Shown: positions 12,260 to 26,140, counted from the first letter of the stretch. The stretch: 64,000 nt of DNA from Erpobdella octoculata (GCA_963978895.1 OZ022243.1:750001-814000); one strand, 5' to 3'. A program made the numbers and translations. The notes: generated by a model from the letters alone, not told the origin.

Positions 12260-12410
12260 CTCTTCTCACTCTCTCCTTTTCTCTCTCTCTTTCTTTTTCT
12301 GTTTCTCTCTGTCTCTCTCTCTCTCTTTTTCTCTATCTTTCTCTTCCTCTGTTTTTCTGTTTCTTTTTTTTTCTCCTTCTTTCTCATTTTTCATCGTTTT
12401 TTCTATTTTT
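12260..12410. repeat. CT/T-rich polypyrimidine tract
   Basis: CTCT, TTTCT and TCTCTCTC runs. Both-strand frames are low-complexity. Confidence 0.75.
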
Positions 12411-12649
12411 TCGCAACCAAGCTTTGAAATTTGTAAAATGAAAATCATATTTTCAGTTTCAAATCTTGTTTAATTAGGAAAAAATAAAGTCACCAGAGCT
12501 TGCAACAAGTCAGTTAATCTTCAACTTAGTCGCAGTCTCGTGACGTTTCCATGGAGATGATCACGTGATAATTAACAAGTGGTTTTTTACTTTATTAAAA
12601 TTCAGGTTTAGGCTTCGGTTATGGCGGGAATTCTTTTGGGGGGGACGAT

Positions 12650-13125
<476 letters not shown>

Positions 13126-13579
13126 TGATGATGATATTTTTGATAGGCCGATGAGAAAAATAAATACACAAAAAAACGTTTCCACTTCTCTAAAATGCAA
13201 CTAAAACAGTAAAAAAATTATTGAAAAAATAGAAAAACATGTAAAGTTTTATCTGAAAAAATTTAAATAATTTAAAAAGATGAAAAATATTCAAAATAAC
13301 ATATAAAATGTTTGAAATATAATTTAATAAATTGAAATACAGAAAGTATGAGAAATCTGATAATGAAATCAGTTTTTTGCAATTAATAAACGAAATAACA
13401 TTACAATAATAATCATAATTTAAAAGCTTCAAATTTCTGCTTTTGAAAAAAAAAATCTTTTTTCAAAATTTCCCACAGGAAGGAAATTTAATTTGAAATG
13501 ATTTTGCTGAAGAGAATCAATAATTATTAAAAATACGTTTTAAAAGTAGAAAATTGTTTCGTTCAAAATGACGATTATT

Positions 13580-13585
13580 TGATGG

Positions 13586-13617
<32 letters not shown>

Positions 13618-13658
13618 ATGATGATGATGATGACGATGACAATGACGATGACAATGAC

Positions 13659-13698
<40 letters not shown>

Positions 13699-13832
13699 TT
13701 AGTTTTGTGTTGTGAGAAATGGTAGTCATGGTAGCTATAATGACGTGGCATTAGTACGATATTGTCAGCTCACACACACACACACACACACACACACCCA
13801 CACACACACAAACACACACACACACAAACACC
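13580..13832. repeat. (GATGAC)/(GAT) array and (CA)n microsatellite
   Basis: A GAT/GGT then GACGAT array lies at about 13,580-13,700, and an interrupted (CA)n at about 13,771-13,832. Confidence 0.9.
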
Positions 13833-14159
13833 TCCCGGGGTCAATTATTTCGACGTTCACGTTCAACTTGCGTGTATCAATAATCTTAACCATCCTATTT
13901 AGAATCTAATTATTTCCATTCTTTTTGTCCTTACAATTTAAAGAATATTATCATCATTGTTTTTTTTCACTATTATTTGTTTAATTATAATTATTTTCCT
14001 GGCTTAAGTATTAATAAAAATATCATGTTAAGCTTTAAAAATATGAAAATATAAAAAGTATGAAATTTCAGAAACAACCAACAGATAATTGGGTTTGTCT
14101 GAACAGGTTAGGAGAGTGGTGAATCTTACGTTATTATCAGGTGTCGTTCAACACTGAGT

Positions 14160-14878
14160 AGATTTTTGTTGTTGTTGATGATGATGATGATGATGATGAT
14201 GGCCTTGTTGGTTGTTGAAAGTGTTGTTGTGGATTTTTTTCTTTGTTGTAGGTGTTGTTGATGTTGTTTAATGTTGACGGTTTTGTTGATGATTTTAAAA
14301 AATGTTGAGAGTGTTATTGACAATTTTGCCATGATGTAGGAAAGTGTTGTGGGTGTGGAAAATTTTGTTGATTTCCTCCAACGATTGTTGATGATGTTAC
14401 CAGGTGTTGACGGCGTTGTTTTATAATTTTCTCAGATGTTGATGATGCTTTCGTATGATGGAGGGGTTGACTGATGCTGGTTGTTGTCGGCTTAGATAAT
14501 GTTGTCAAATTTTGACGGAGATGTTACCTACTTATTTATGTTGCTGGACGTAAATTTTGGTGATGGTGATGATTATGGTGATGATGATGGTGATGATGAT
14601 GGTGATGGTGATGGTGATGGTAATGGTGATGGTGATGGTGATGGTGATGGTGATGGTGATGGTGATGGTGATGGTGATGGTGATGGTGATGGTGATGGTG
14701 ATGGTGATAGTGATGGTGATGGTGATGGTGATGGTGATGATGATGGTGATGGTGATGAGGAGGAGGAGGATGATCATCATCATCATCATCATGTTGCTTA
14801 TGCTGAGGATGATACTTATGCTGATGGTGATGGTGATGATGACGATGATGATGAAGATGTGGTTCTATTGGCATCATA
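14160..14878. repeat. GTT/GAT degenerate array and (GGTGAT)n hexamer array
   Basis: Degenerate GTTGTTGATGATG sequence (14,160-14,500) leads into a long (GGTGAT)n hexamer array (about 14,560-14,760) and GAT variants up to 14,878. Confidence 0.9.
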
Positions 14879-14879
14879 A

Positions 14880-15425
14880 TCATGATAGCTCATCAAATCT
14901 GCGCTTGCATTCCCAGGACCACCATAACATACAGCTCCGTCAATAACTCTACGAGGGCATGCCGCAAACGACTTCGTAAAGAAATCTAGGTCAGCTCTCT
15001 GGCTCGGAGTTGACCACTCAAGACCGGGGTCACGACCCGCTCGTGAAAGAGGTCATAGTTCGCGCCCCTGTCGGTAGAAGAAATACGTTTTCGCTAGTGT
15101 TTTACGAAGTTCGCTGGGCAATTTGTCTTTTATTGTTCTGCCAGTATCGGTGGCTGCCAAAATAAGGGTTTGATTCTTAGAATGGCCACACGATCAAAAA
15201 ACCCTTTTTTACCAAAATCGCTACCATAAAATTTGTTATTTATTTGTTGTTTTAATGATCAAAATTTCAGGGTATGCAATGTATATTGTAGCAAGTTCCA
15301 AGGAAGTGGCGAAGTGAACCTCCAGTGATATGCCATTCCAAACGCTGGAAGCGCTGATGCTTTTGCCAGAGCCGTCAATGTCACTAGCCCTACTCTACTT
15401 ACACCCCCCCCCCTCGTCGTCTCAT
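14880..15425. other. Unique sequence, no supported gene
   Basis: This stretch has moderate GC and no repeat. I could not find a convincing open frame with splice sites or an RNA gene. It may be an old transposon remnant. From 15,430 to 16,100 there is purine-rich then T-rich low-complexity sequence. Confidence 0.4.
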
Positions 15426-16114
15426 CAGTTGTTGGTAGGGGGAACTGAAAAACAAAAGTTGTTTTCGTTTAAAAGAAAAGTAAATAAATAAATAAAATAA
15501 TAGAAATAATAGAAAGAAGGAGAAATAAAAGTAAAACAAAAATTTAAAAAAAAGAAATAATAGAAATAAAAACTTGAGAAAGTTGGAAAAGATTCAAAAT
15601 AGAAAAAAAAGAAAAAAGAAAAAAGAAACAAAAGAAAAAAAAAGGGAACCTGCAACTTGCACGTTCTGAATACGTTATATGCATAGGCCATTATATCATT
15701 CTGAATTCTATCGCTTTTGTTTCCTTCCGGACTCTATTTTTTTGTTTTGCAGGAAGTTGTTTTGTGTTTCAATTTTAGTTTTTTTCTGTTTTTTTTTTTT
15801 CATTTTGCAAAAATCTTTCACATCTCCGGCAGCTGTGATAGTATTTTTTCCTTTGAAAAACTCACGTCATGTGGCTATTTGTTGGGTTTTTTTTTAAGAA
15901 TGTTTTCTTTCCGCTTCCTAACTGGCTAAAAGTTAAAAGTTAAAAATTTTCCTAACTGCTTTTCTACAAATTATAATTTCAGAAAATTCACATTTTGTTT
16001 TCTCTTTTTTCTGTTTCTTTCTGTTTTTTTTTCTTATTTTTTCTCTTGCACTTTTTTTGTTTTTTATTTTCATCTCTTTTTTTCTTTCCCGCCATTTTTT
16101 CTTTCCTTTTCTCT

Positions 16115-16330
16115 CTCGTTCGTTCGGCCGCGGGCATACCACTGCGGTGCCATGTTTATTGACGGCCATCAATCTGGGCCGCCTGGCAAGGAACAGTCGG
16201 CCATGTTGTTTAATCACATACGTCCATCTAATAAAACTCGAACCACCCCACGTTTCCCCCTCTCCGCTTCCCCCCCCCTCCTTTTTCTTCGGGTCGGGCC
16301 GCGGACTCTCGGGTCGTAAACACGACAACA
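16115..16330. promoter_or_regulatory. GC-rich islet, candidate conserved noncoding element
   Basis: A CpG-rich complex block stands out from the flanking low-complexity DNA. Read on the minus strand it contains homeodomain-like TTTATTAGATGG, TGATTAAAC and a forkhead-like GTCAATAAACA within about 90 bp. The minus-strand frame across it is low-complexity on both sides. Cis-regulatory function is inferred from motif density only. Confidence 0.3.
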
Positions 16331-16557
16331 GAGAGAGAGAAAAGAAAATGTGTTTTTTTGTTGTGTGCGTGTGACAAATGCGCACGTGATATATAAAACA
16401 AGTAGAAGAATTATTATTTAATATTATTATTTATAATAATAATTGTTTTTTATTTATTGTGTTTTTTTTTGTTTCAATAATCTTGATTATACCACAGATT
16501 GTTTACAAAAGTTAAGGGAATGTATAAAGTACTTATTTCAGAGAAAGTAAAGCTTTG

Positions 16558-16715
16558 TATGTATATTATTTATTTATTTATTTATTCATTTATTTATTCA
16601 TTCATTTATTTATTTATTTATTAATCCATCCATCCATCCATCCTTTGATTCATTTATTTATTTATATATTCATAGAGTTTGATTTGTTTATTTATTTATT
16701 TATTTATTTATATAT
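16558..16715. repeat. (ATTT)n / (CATC)n tetranucleotide array
   Basis: (TTTA) units with ATTC and CATC variants. It is followed at 16,930-17,350 by a degenerate stretch dense in GTCATGA and GTGACGTG motifs. Confidence 0.85.
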
Positions 16716-17714
16716 TCATGGAATATTCTCTTAATCTCTCCATTCAACCTGTAGTTTCTGCATTCAATCGTTCCTTCGAAGTTCAATCATTCCATCTGCT
16801 CCTCCAACCAACCCATCTACATCTCCAACCAACCCATCTACATCTTCACCCAAGTAAGAAACATCACCTTTTCCATCAGCACAGCCTCCATTGTCTAGTC
16901 ATGGAAATATCATAGCGTCTTTCCTTATTTGCATTGTCTTCCAATCAACAAGAGATGTCAGCAGGTTTTTTTTCCATCAAAAGAGGCAACGTCATGATGA
17001 CGCAGTAACCAGGACAACGGTGTCGTAGTGGTTATCATGTCATTGTCACCGTGACGTGGAGAGATGTCATGACGGTGATAATGTCATGGCACGTATGGTC
17101 ACATGGTCATAGTGACGTGCTGGTTATGTTGTCATGAGGTCACATGAATAACATGTCATTGTGTTATGCAAATTAGTGTGTGTCATGATGATGATGATCA
17201 CGGTGTCATATAAGTTAGTATGTTAGATCGGTTTATGATAACTTAATACGCGTGGTTACGATATCTTAATATGACCATAATGTTGACACGATGGTTGTGA
17301 TGACACGATGCTCTATTATTTGTGGTTTCATAGAAGTCATATAGTGTGTCATGAATGAACGTTTATGTAAACGTCAATGCATTCTTCCACACATTTCTTT
17401 TTGTACATCCATCCAAACATCCGCCTCTACACTTTTTTTTATTTTCCCACTTTCCAGTTTTTTTCCCAGGCTTTTGTAAGCCTTTCCAGTGGAAAAAGTT
17501 TAACAACGACGAACTGTATTCAAACTCTTTAACGGTTGAGGCCGCTGCTTCATCCATTCAGTTGTCAGATTCGTTAAAAAAAACTTCAACAGTGAAGTTG
17601 CGCTTTCTTTCAGTCATAAACGGACGCTTAACAGTGTTGCAAGAGTGTCGTATGTCATGCTTAGTGCTTAGTCTCTTCGAAGTGAAGCCAGAAGGTTTAG
17701 GGGGCGATGACGAT

Positions 17715-17958
17715 GGTGATGGTGATGGTGGTGGTGGTGGTGGTGGTGATAGTGGTGGTGTCATGGTGATGGTGATGGTGATGGTGATGGTGATGGTGAT
17801 GGTGATGGTGATGGTGATGGTGATGGTGATGGTGATGGTGATGGTGATGGTGATGGTGATGGTGATGGTGATGGTGATGGTGATGGTGATGGTGATGGTG
17901 ATGGTGATGGTGATGGTGGTGGTGGTGGTGGTGGTGGTGGTGATGGTGATGGTGATGG

Positions 17959-18035
<77 letters not shown>

Positions 18036-18172
18036 GTGATGGTGATGGTGATGGTGATGGTGATGGTGATGGTGATGGTGATGGTGATGGTGATGGTGAT
18101 GGTGATGGTGATGGTGATGGTGATGGTGATGGTGATTGTGATGGTGATTGTGATGGTGATGGTGATGCTGAT
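17715..18172. repeat. Long (GGTGAT)n / (GAT)n hexamer array
   Basis: GGTGAT units are interrupted by pure GGT and pure GAT blocks, about 450 bp in all. The 276-codon forward frame and the minus-strand poly-His and Ser-Pro frames arise from it. The ~90 residues upstream of the array in the forward frame (17,440-17,700) are non-repetitive but resemble no family I know. Confidence 0.93.
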
Positions 18173-18539
18173 GATAGTTTTCTAATATATAAATTTGACA
18201 CAAAAGATACTTTAGAGAAAGTTTGGAAAACGAAAAATTTCTCTCGGAATTTGATCGCGCCCAGAAAAAGCACAAAAACTGCACAAAAACAAAAGAAAAA
18301 ATGAGATAAAAATGCGAATCGATATGAGGAAAGTGAGAGCGAAACAATATGTAAACGTGGAAGTGTCAGTTCAGAAGTAAACGAGAGTGAAAACTGGAAA
18401 AAAAAAGTGAGAGAGAGAAAAAACGCAAAAAAAAGCGAGAAAAAAGAAAAAAATTGGAGAAAACTCAGAAGATCGCGGAAGAGATAGTGAAAGAAAAAAA
18501 AGTGAGAAAGAAAACGTGCACTGAATTGTTAAACCGAAT

Positions 18540-18840
18540 CGCGATGCCGGCTCTGATACGAGTAAGAAGAGCATGAAGAACGGAGAAGACAAAAGTTGTA
18601 ACGCGATTATGAGGACGAGTCATGCCGGCCGTAAGAGGCCCCGGCCAGGGAAACGTGCCTAAGAGAGGGCGGCTTGGGAAAAGAGATGAACCGCCTGTGA
18701 CGGATGGTCGAGTAGAGCGCGGATGACAGCGGGTGGAAGCGAAAGAAGACGAAGCCATGGCGATGAACGCGGTGACACGGCCGGTTTTTTCGGTTGGTCT
18801 TCATGGCGTGCTCGCCCCACCGACCGACCGAACGTTTTTT
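18540..18840. other. GC-rich complex islet between microsatellites
   Basis: A CpG-rich, non-repetitive block with palindromic CCGGCC motifs. Overlapping minus-strand frames are Arg/Ser/Pro-rich and lack splice sites or family resemblance. It could be a regulatory element or a transposon remnant. Confidence 0.3.
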
Positions 18841-19118
18841 TTGGTGGACGGTTCGTTGCGAACGTAGAAAAACTTTTGAAATGGTTTTGAAAGAGGAGGA
18901 AAGACTTGTGACACGCCAGAGAGAAATTATAAAAAAAAGATTAAAACAAAGATATAAAAAATATTTCTATAAAATATATATATATCTTCTTATTTTCTTT
19001 TTTGGCTTGCTATGTCACTTCGGATGGTTTATTTTGTCTTGTCTCTTTTTTTATTTGGATTGTAATTTTTCCAAACCGTTTTAGTGGCCTTCTGGATCCC
19101 TCTGTTTGTGTTCTAATA

Positions 19119-19627
<509 letters not shown>

Positions 19628-19784
19628 TATGCATGCTGAGAAATTACGAAGCTGGAAAAACCGATCGACGAAGCTAAAGAAGAATTTTGAAGAGAAATAT
19701 TGGAATGAAATCTCGATAATTATTTCCAACCCGTGCGATGCGGCCTGCAGAATAAAGTTTTGCAGAATATTTCTCTTCCATCGC

Positions 19785-19930
19785 CATCTTCTTCTGGATT
19801 AACACCTCGCTCAGGATTCGAACCGGCGGTGATAGCCGGCCGGGCGGACATGCCGGGCGCTGCTCCGTCCGTCCGAAGAGAGGCCATCGCTCAATCTCGC
19901 CGTAATGAATGGCCGCCGATGATCTGGTAT
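19785..19930 (-). other. GC-rich islet with a tRNA-like B box
   Basis: Minus-strand GGTTCGAATCC (at about 19,812-19,822) is a perfect RNA polymerase III B-box consensus in a CpG-rich block. The T stem does not pair well and no acceptor stem is visible, so this is not a functional tRNA. A SINE head or tRNA relic is possible. Confidence 0.3.
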
Positions 19931-20158
19931 ATGGAAAATAAAAGGAAGAAGACGGATGGACGACAGGCGAAACGAAATGGGAAAATGGAGAACTAAAAGT
20001 GGATGGAGGGGAGGGTGGCGCACGGAGAATGGAGGAAGAAAGAGAGAGAGAGGGGAAGGGGAAGAGGGAAGAGGGGGAATGTCGTGTGGGTGGGTTTGCA
20101 AATGAAAGAAAATTACACTCGAGATGTAGAGAAAAAAGAACTAATATAAAACAAATAG

Positions 20159-20296
<138 letters not shown>

Positions 20297-20769
20297 TGAT
20301 ATTTAAAATGAAATGAAGAAAAAATGAGAACATGATGGGGAGAAATAATAAAAGAGTCAGAAGTAAAAGATAAAAACGTTTTATGGATGGAGACGATTTT
20401 AATCTATCAATGAGTAACACCATGACACCATGATCGTCTGTTACAGTGTACTTGTCATTTTCACATTCATCTTTCATTCTGCCATTTTTTTTCTTGTCTT
20501 TCTTCTTGTCACTTTCAATTCATTTCTTTTGTGTTTTTCTTGAATGCTTTCTTTTTCTTTTTATGTGAGTGTGCATGTTAGTGTATGTATGCATGCATGT
20601 ATGTATGAATGTATGTCTGTTTTTTCCTGTGTACGTCCTTACTTTCTGTCCATTACTTCCATCCATCCATGCGTCTATCCATGCACCCGCCAGTATTATA
20701 CATCTCTTTTATAGAAACCGATTGTTTCTCTTTTTCTCCTTTTTTCTCTTCTTCAACCTTCTTTTTCCA

Positions 20770-20816
<47 letters not shown>

Positions 20817-21046
20817 TTTTCTTTCTCTGCCCTGCCTTCTCATTTCACACGACATTCCCCGACTCTATCCCTTTCCTTTGTCCCACTTATTTCCCTTATT
20901 TCCCTTTCTGTCTACTATAATAACTCACTGCCCCAGTTTTTTTTTTTACTTTCTTTTTTTGGCGGGTTTTCCAATGGGAAACAAACGCAAGAATACAACG
21001 TTTGTTTTCCCTGCAAGAGCCATGCGCTACAAGTGACTGAAGTTGT

Positions 21047-21141
21047 CACACACACACACACACACACATAAACACACACACATAAACACACACACATAAA
21101 CACACACACATAAACACACACACATAAACACACACACACAA
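21047..21141. repeat. (CA)n with regular ATAAACACAC interruptions
   Basis: A CA microsatellite converted in part to a ~16-bp unit, CACACACACATAAA. Confidence 0.9.
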
Positions 21142-21448
21142 CCTCTGTTCCTATTCGACCTTAACCGTTTTTTTGTCGACAATCTGTAAATAACTCTCTG
21201 AAATATTAGGAGAGTTAGGTTGAGGAAATTTTGTTCACCATACGAGGTGATTATAAAAGAAATAGACTTAAATCCAAAAAAGAAGCTTTAATAGAAAATA
21301 TATTTGGTATAAAATTAAGAAAAATATGCCCAACGAATCTGATATGATAAAATGTTCTCGATCAAATTCACCGATTGTGATTTCTAGTATTAGTCTCAGT
21401 ATCGCTGAAGGAATTTAACGAGAAGTGGATTTGGGTAAAATTTTGGTG

Positions 21449-21651
21449 ACCCAACCCACCCCACGACTTTCTCAACCCGACCCGAGCCGACCCACCTGAA
21501 AAGTTAAATTTTCTAACCCATCCCACGGTTTAACAAAAATGTGTCAATTACAAAAATCATTTTTTTAACCCAACCCACGCACGAGTAAAAAAATTAGACC
21601 CAACCCATCCCTACCCATGGGTCAACCCATCCCATCCCATGTCCACCTCTG
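21449..21651 (-). mobile_element. Fragment of a hAT-like element ending CAGAGGTGG
   Basis: Read on the minus strand from 21,651 the sequence starts CAGAGGTGGACATGGG, followed by GATGGGTTG and GGTTGGGTCTAATTT motifs. The block at 46,465-46,548 starts CAGAGGTGGAAATGGG and also has GTTGGGTCTAATTT and GGGATGGGTTG. CAG..GTGG ends are typical of hAT terminal inverted repeats. The other end was not found. Confidence 0.5.
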
Positions 21652-22326
21652 AATTTAACGTTTCGGCTAGAACAAACGATTCTATGGCATCAGTTTTCAT
21701 TTATTAAAAATGCAATAAAATAAATATAATATAATGAAATGAGATTAACTCGAAGCCCTGCCGTCTCGGTCTCGAGTTGTCTCGTCTCGATCTCGAGTGG
21801 TCTCGGTCTCGTCGTCGAGTGGTCCGTGTCCAGTCAGTCCGGTCAGTCACTGGGGGGGTGTGCGAGCACCTAGAAGAGAAAGAAAGAAAGAAACTTCTTT
21901 GCATATAATAATCATAGTTATATATTTTTTATTTATCTTATTATTCCCACAACGGTAAACTATATCGCGTTCATCATCACAGCGTTTTTGCATAAATAAA
22001 TCATTGTCAATATCGCAATTTGCATGAATCATCATCATCGTCGTCATCGTCATCGTCGTCGTCACAATTTCCTTTATGCATAAATCGTTAATAATATCGC
22101 TATTTGCATAAGTCGTTATCCTCACCTTGTTCATTATCGTATCTATTTGCATTATTTTTCATCGCGGATAATTAAAAAATAATAACACTTATTATATATA
22201 AAGAGATGATATTATCGACATTGTCATTTTCATGAAAATCTATAAAAAAATCTTTTTTTATTTGTTTTAATTTGTATTATTAGTAATTTTAATTTAAACA
22301 AAAAAATATTATTCATTAAAAACGGT

Positions 22327-22398
22327 TGGAGGTGGCGGGGTTTGAACCCGCGGCCTCTCACATGCGAAGCGAGCGCTCTACCACTGAGCTACACCCCC
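22327..22398 (-). tRNA. tRNA-Ala (anticodon CGC)
   Basis: The 72-nt minus-strand sequence folds as a complete cloverleaf. The acceptor GGGGGTG pairs with CACCTCC and includes the G3:U70 wobble that identifies alanine tRNAs. The D arm is GCTC/GAGC, the anticodon stem CTCGC/GTGAG with loop TTCGCAT, and the T arm GCGGG/CCCGC with loop TTTGAAC. The discriminator base is A. No intron is present. An oligo-T run (TTTTT) follows within about 10 nt downstream on the minus strand and would terminate RNA polymerase III. The internal B box reads GGTTTGAACCC. Confidence 0.95.
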
Positions 22399-22807
22399 GA
22401 CGGTTCTCGTGTTTATAAAATAGCTTATAAAGCCTATGTTACAGTTCCGTTAAATTAAAGTCTATAACTTTAAATATTTGTTCATTTTCTTCTTTTATCC
22501 GTTATAAATAAAATTCCCAAGAAACAAACAACAGAGGATTAAATCGAATTTAGTAGATCGGAGAATGGCACATTGCATCTAATTCCTTTTTCTAAACTCG
22601 CCGTTGCAGAAACAACCGAAAGGATTAAGGGAAGCTGACGGAATACCAAGGGAAAATTTAATGGAAAGAAACCTCGGGTGCAGTTTTTTTTATTTCTTCT
22701 AAAGATCAAAAGGTCTCGAATTAAAATAAAGATGAATGTGGTAATCTCCAATGAAATTTGATGCATACAAAACTGGAAACGTTCCATCGATTGAATGTGC
22801 GCTAGCC

Positions 22808-22809
<2 letters not shown>

Positions 22810-22856
<47 letters not shown>
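22810..22856. repeat. (AT)n(GT)n compound microsatellite
   Basis: An AT run passes directly into a GT run, immediately before the retroposon-like tail at 22,857. Confidence 0.9.
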
Positions 22857-22858
<2 letters not shown>

Positions 22859-23035
22859 TTCCCGCTCGCTCACCCGCTCCGCTCCGCTCATTTTGTGACG
22901 GATTTAAAATTTTTTTTTATATTTGATTCCCCTTGACTCTCAAGGTTGTGTGAAAATTTTATTACGATCGGATGAATGGTGTAGCAAATGCATAAAGGCC
23001 ATTAACATACAAACATTCATTTTTATATATATAGA
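22857..23035 (+). mobile_element. Probable non-LTR retroposon 3' end
   Basis: The segment ends ACATACAAACATTCATTTTT followed by TATATATATAG. It is preceded by GGTTGTGTGAAAATTTTATT and a CGGATGAATGGTGTAGC-type stretch. This arrangement is characteristic of 3' tails of many invertebrate non-LTR elements, as I recall them. It encodes no protein. Confidence 0.45.
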
Positions 23036-23674
23036 TAACTCAGTTCAAATGTTAATTATGAACTTGAATTAATAGCTAAATAGTCTTAAGTCACTGTTAC
23101 TTGAAAAAATTTTCAAAAAAATATTTTTTTATATTAAAACCTTTGAAAAATATAAAAAATAACTCGAAAAATCACAGAAAGTTAAAGACTCTTCTCCCCG
23201 TGGGTGGGATGATGCTGGTAATGAAAACCTTTTAAAGCTAGTACAGTAGTGGATGGATCCACTTGTATGATTTGATTTTGATGATGTTTTTTGCGTTATC
23301 GTTATTTGAACTGTGAACATCTACATTAAATTTTTGGAATATAAACTATAAGAAACTAAAAAAGATTTGACTTTGAAACTTTGTTCAGTGCTTTAGTTTT
23401 TTTGAAAAACTGATGTTTTATTCAAGGACATGAGTATATATGATTTAGAATTATGATATTTGCCTGTTGGCATTATTTGGACAAATTTTTGAAAAAAAAA
23501 AATAGTGGACAGGGGTGTGATTTATAATTTTATTGAGTTGAAATCACTACTAATGATGGGTGATATTGAAACACTTTAGGAAAAATAGTGATTTAAAGTT
23601 TTGTTTAGGGCATCTAAAATTTCACAATTTTGCGTTTTGAAACTTCTGATTGCTAAGTGGTAAATTTACATATA

Positions 23675-23932
23675 AGCCGAGAATTAAGCCGCCGCCGGCC
23701 ACAAAAACAGTTAGCCGCCGCCGGCCGCAAAAATCTCGGCTCGCCGTAAATTAGGCCGCAAAACGTGCTAAGCCGGCCGTGAAACGGTTACTAAGGCGGC
23801 TGAGGGGTCTAGCGCTAGGGTAACCCACCCTTTACCCCCCCCCCACCCATCCAGAAATGAACTGTCTAATTATTCTAACCCTTCACCCCCCATCCAGAAA
23901 TGAACTGTCTAATTATTCTAACCCTGTGGCCC
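23675..23932. repeat. GCCGCCGGCC-rich block and 46-bp direct duplication
   Basis: GCCGCCGCCGGCC followed by RCAAAAA occurs twice at 23,689-23,735, with further GGCCG motifs to about 23,800. Next comes a tandem duplication of CCATCCAGAAATGAACTGTC and its following 25 bp (23,848-23,930). Subterminal repeats of a DNA transposon are a possible explanation. Confidence 0.5.
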
Positions 23933-24399
23933 AAAAAGCCAGCAAGCTTTATGGTGCTTGGTTATTATTGTTTAAGACTCAACCCAAGAATCCCTGAAAC
24001 GCATTTAATAGAAGTTATTGTTATTTGAATAAAATCAAAAATCAACATTGCTTTCAATCTGTTCGTGAGCCGTGTATATAAATTGACCAATGTCTTGGGA
24101 CACGTCGTTCAACGAGGGGTCCCTGGGGTCCGTAGATGGTAAAGTAGCCCATCCACCACGCCGACCACGCTACCCACTGCAACCACACCCAATCTCGGCG
24201 ACAAAACTGTTTTTTTTACTTTCCTATCTTTTCTTATCTGTTCTAATTTTTCTTTCTCATTATTTTTCTCTTTTATATGTCTCTGTATTTCTCTCTTTTT
24301 CTGTCTCTCTTTCCCATTTCTTCTTTAGAGCACACAAATTGAATTCTTCAGCGCGAGTTTTTTTTTTAATTTTGAAACCAATAAGAGAGAAATGATTAA

Positions 24400-24640
24400 T
24401 AAGCCGCCAGGCACAAGGGAAGGCAGGGATGGCAGACACACAGACAGACAGACAGAGAGAGAGACAGACAATAGCACGGACACGGCTGGGCAGCTGACAT
24501 CGTCTGAGATTGACGCAGGGCCGTTAAGGGAAATTATTTCTTTTTCCGAGGCGTCATATTGAGCGTCAGCCGGTCGGCTAAGAAGATGATGCACTGACCG
24601 CTCGGCTGGCTGGCTGGCTAACTCACTCCCGGCTGTCGCC
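24400..24640. other. Complex GC-richer islet
   Basis: Non-repetitive apart from a short (CAGA)n run at about 24,436-24,470. It contains AGCTGACATCGTCTGAGATT and GGCGTCATATTGAGCGTCAG. No coding signal is seen. From 24,640 to 26,140 I see AT-rich unique sequence with no supported gene; palindromic AGCTTAAGCT and GCTAATTAGC lie at about 24,861-24,880. Confidence 0.25.
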
Positions 24641-26140
24641 GATCATTCATTCGGCTTGGGGGAGCTGTTCTTGTTCTGTGGTTGTTTTTTTTCCCAGCGT
24701 AGCTTAAATTTTGCATGCTTATTAGTTTTTAGGATCTTATTTTTCCTAATTTTTGGATCTTTTATTCATTTTTTTAATAAGACAAACAATAAAAACGGAA
24801 AGTCAATAAATACGCCTGAATTTAACTAGCCTCTTTCCGCCGTTCATAGTTGGCTGTCTAGCTTAAGCTAATTAGCTTAGCCGTTTTAGCTGCTTCAGCT
24901 TCACCCACGTTTCTTAGAAAAGCAGTGGGTGAGAAAGAGTAAATAAGGTCATGTAAGATTTATAAATTTTGGTTAAGACTAAAATGAGTAAAAATAATAT
25001 ATAGAAAAAAAAACATTTTTAAAAATACACTTTTACTTCTAAGGCACTAAAAAAGAAAAAAATAATTTCTTTTCTGTTATCTGATTATATCTGTTAAATA
25101 GTTTAACGAAATGTACCTGAGGGACACTTATTGTAAAAAAATGAACATCCCACGCTCTTATATTTTGGTCAAACTACTTGAGAGATATAATCGGATAACA
25201 AAAAAGAAATTTCTTCCTATTTTGTAATGCATTAGAAACAAAAGTGTATTTTTAACAATTTTTTATATAAAAAAATTTTATTCAATTTGAAGATCTTCTG
25301 AAAAATATTTTACGAAAATGGTTGAGTTTTTTTAAAGAGTTTTTCACCCTAAAGTTTTAAAATTGCGAGAGAGAAAAACACGCTAGACAAAGAGCCGGTA
25401 TTAGAATTTAAATAGCTGTAGAATTAAATAAGCCTTGCACTACTACTAATGTTAATATATCATTGTCGTCGTCGTCGCAGGCATGTATAGTATTAGTCGT
25501 AATTGTTGTACACACATATACTATACACCTAATCCAGTCTTGTACGCTTCATGTACCTGGCCATTATGTTCTATAATAGCCAGACTAATCCAATTTTTTC
25601 CAGCTTGTTTTCGCGTTTCTTTTCCACACCGACTATCAAAGCCGCACTATCCTCTACTATCTCCTTTATTTCTACCTGTTATACCACCCCTATAACTTCT
25701 ACAAACCTCCACAATTTTTTTTACATTTACTTGCCCATCTATAGAAAACCTTTAAAAACCCCTAACTTCTACAACTATTCATCTCGCACCTCCACCCTAC
25801 CCTATCCCGATTTCAACCTACCCATCCCTTATCCCCCGTACGGCCCATTTGCCCTTTTCTATGCATTACATATTAGAATATTGAACTTGGTTGCGGACGT
25901 TTGGATTAGAAAAAGAAGAACAAACTACTTGTGATTTCGAAAAATATTAATTTCCTTTGTTATTTCAGCATTTTGTTTTGTTTTTTTTTAAACATCGTTA
26001 AATAAATCGAAAACTCCGTTCTATTTCTAGGAGGAGTTGAAAAGACCAAACTTTTCTAACATAAATCGAAAAACCATCAATTTACTATTCCATCTTTCAA
26101 GAAGAGGCTTATAATTAAAGAAAAGTTTTTATATATAATA

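Noticed and set aside
17355..18347. 276-codon forward frame and 216-codon poly-His reverse frame
   Set aside because: Mostly (GGTGAT)n. The ~90 unique residues at 17,440-17,700 show no family resemblance or clear splice structure.
19785..19930. Second tRNA gene
   Set aside because: The B box is perfect but acceptor and T stems do not pair and no A box is correctly spaced.
24090..24395. Possible 5' exon starting MSWDTSFNEGSLGS after TATATAAA
   Set aside because: The TATA-like motif is only ~15 bp from the ATG, the frame soon becomes T-rich low complexity, and no family match was seen.
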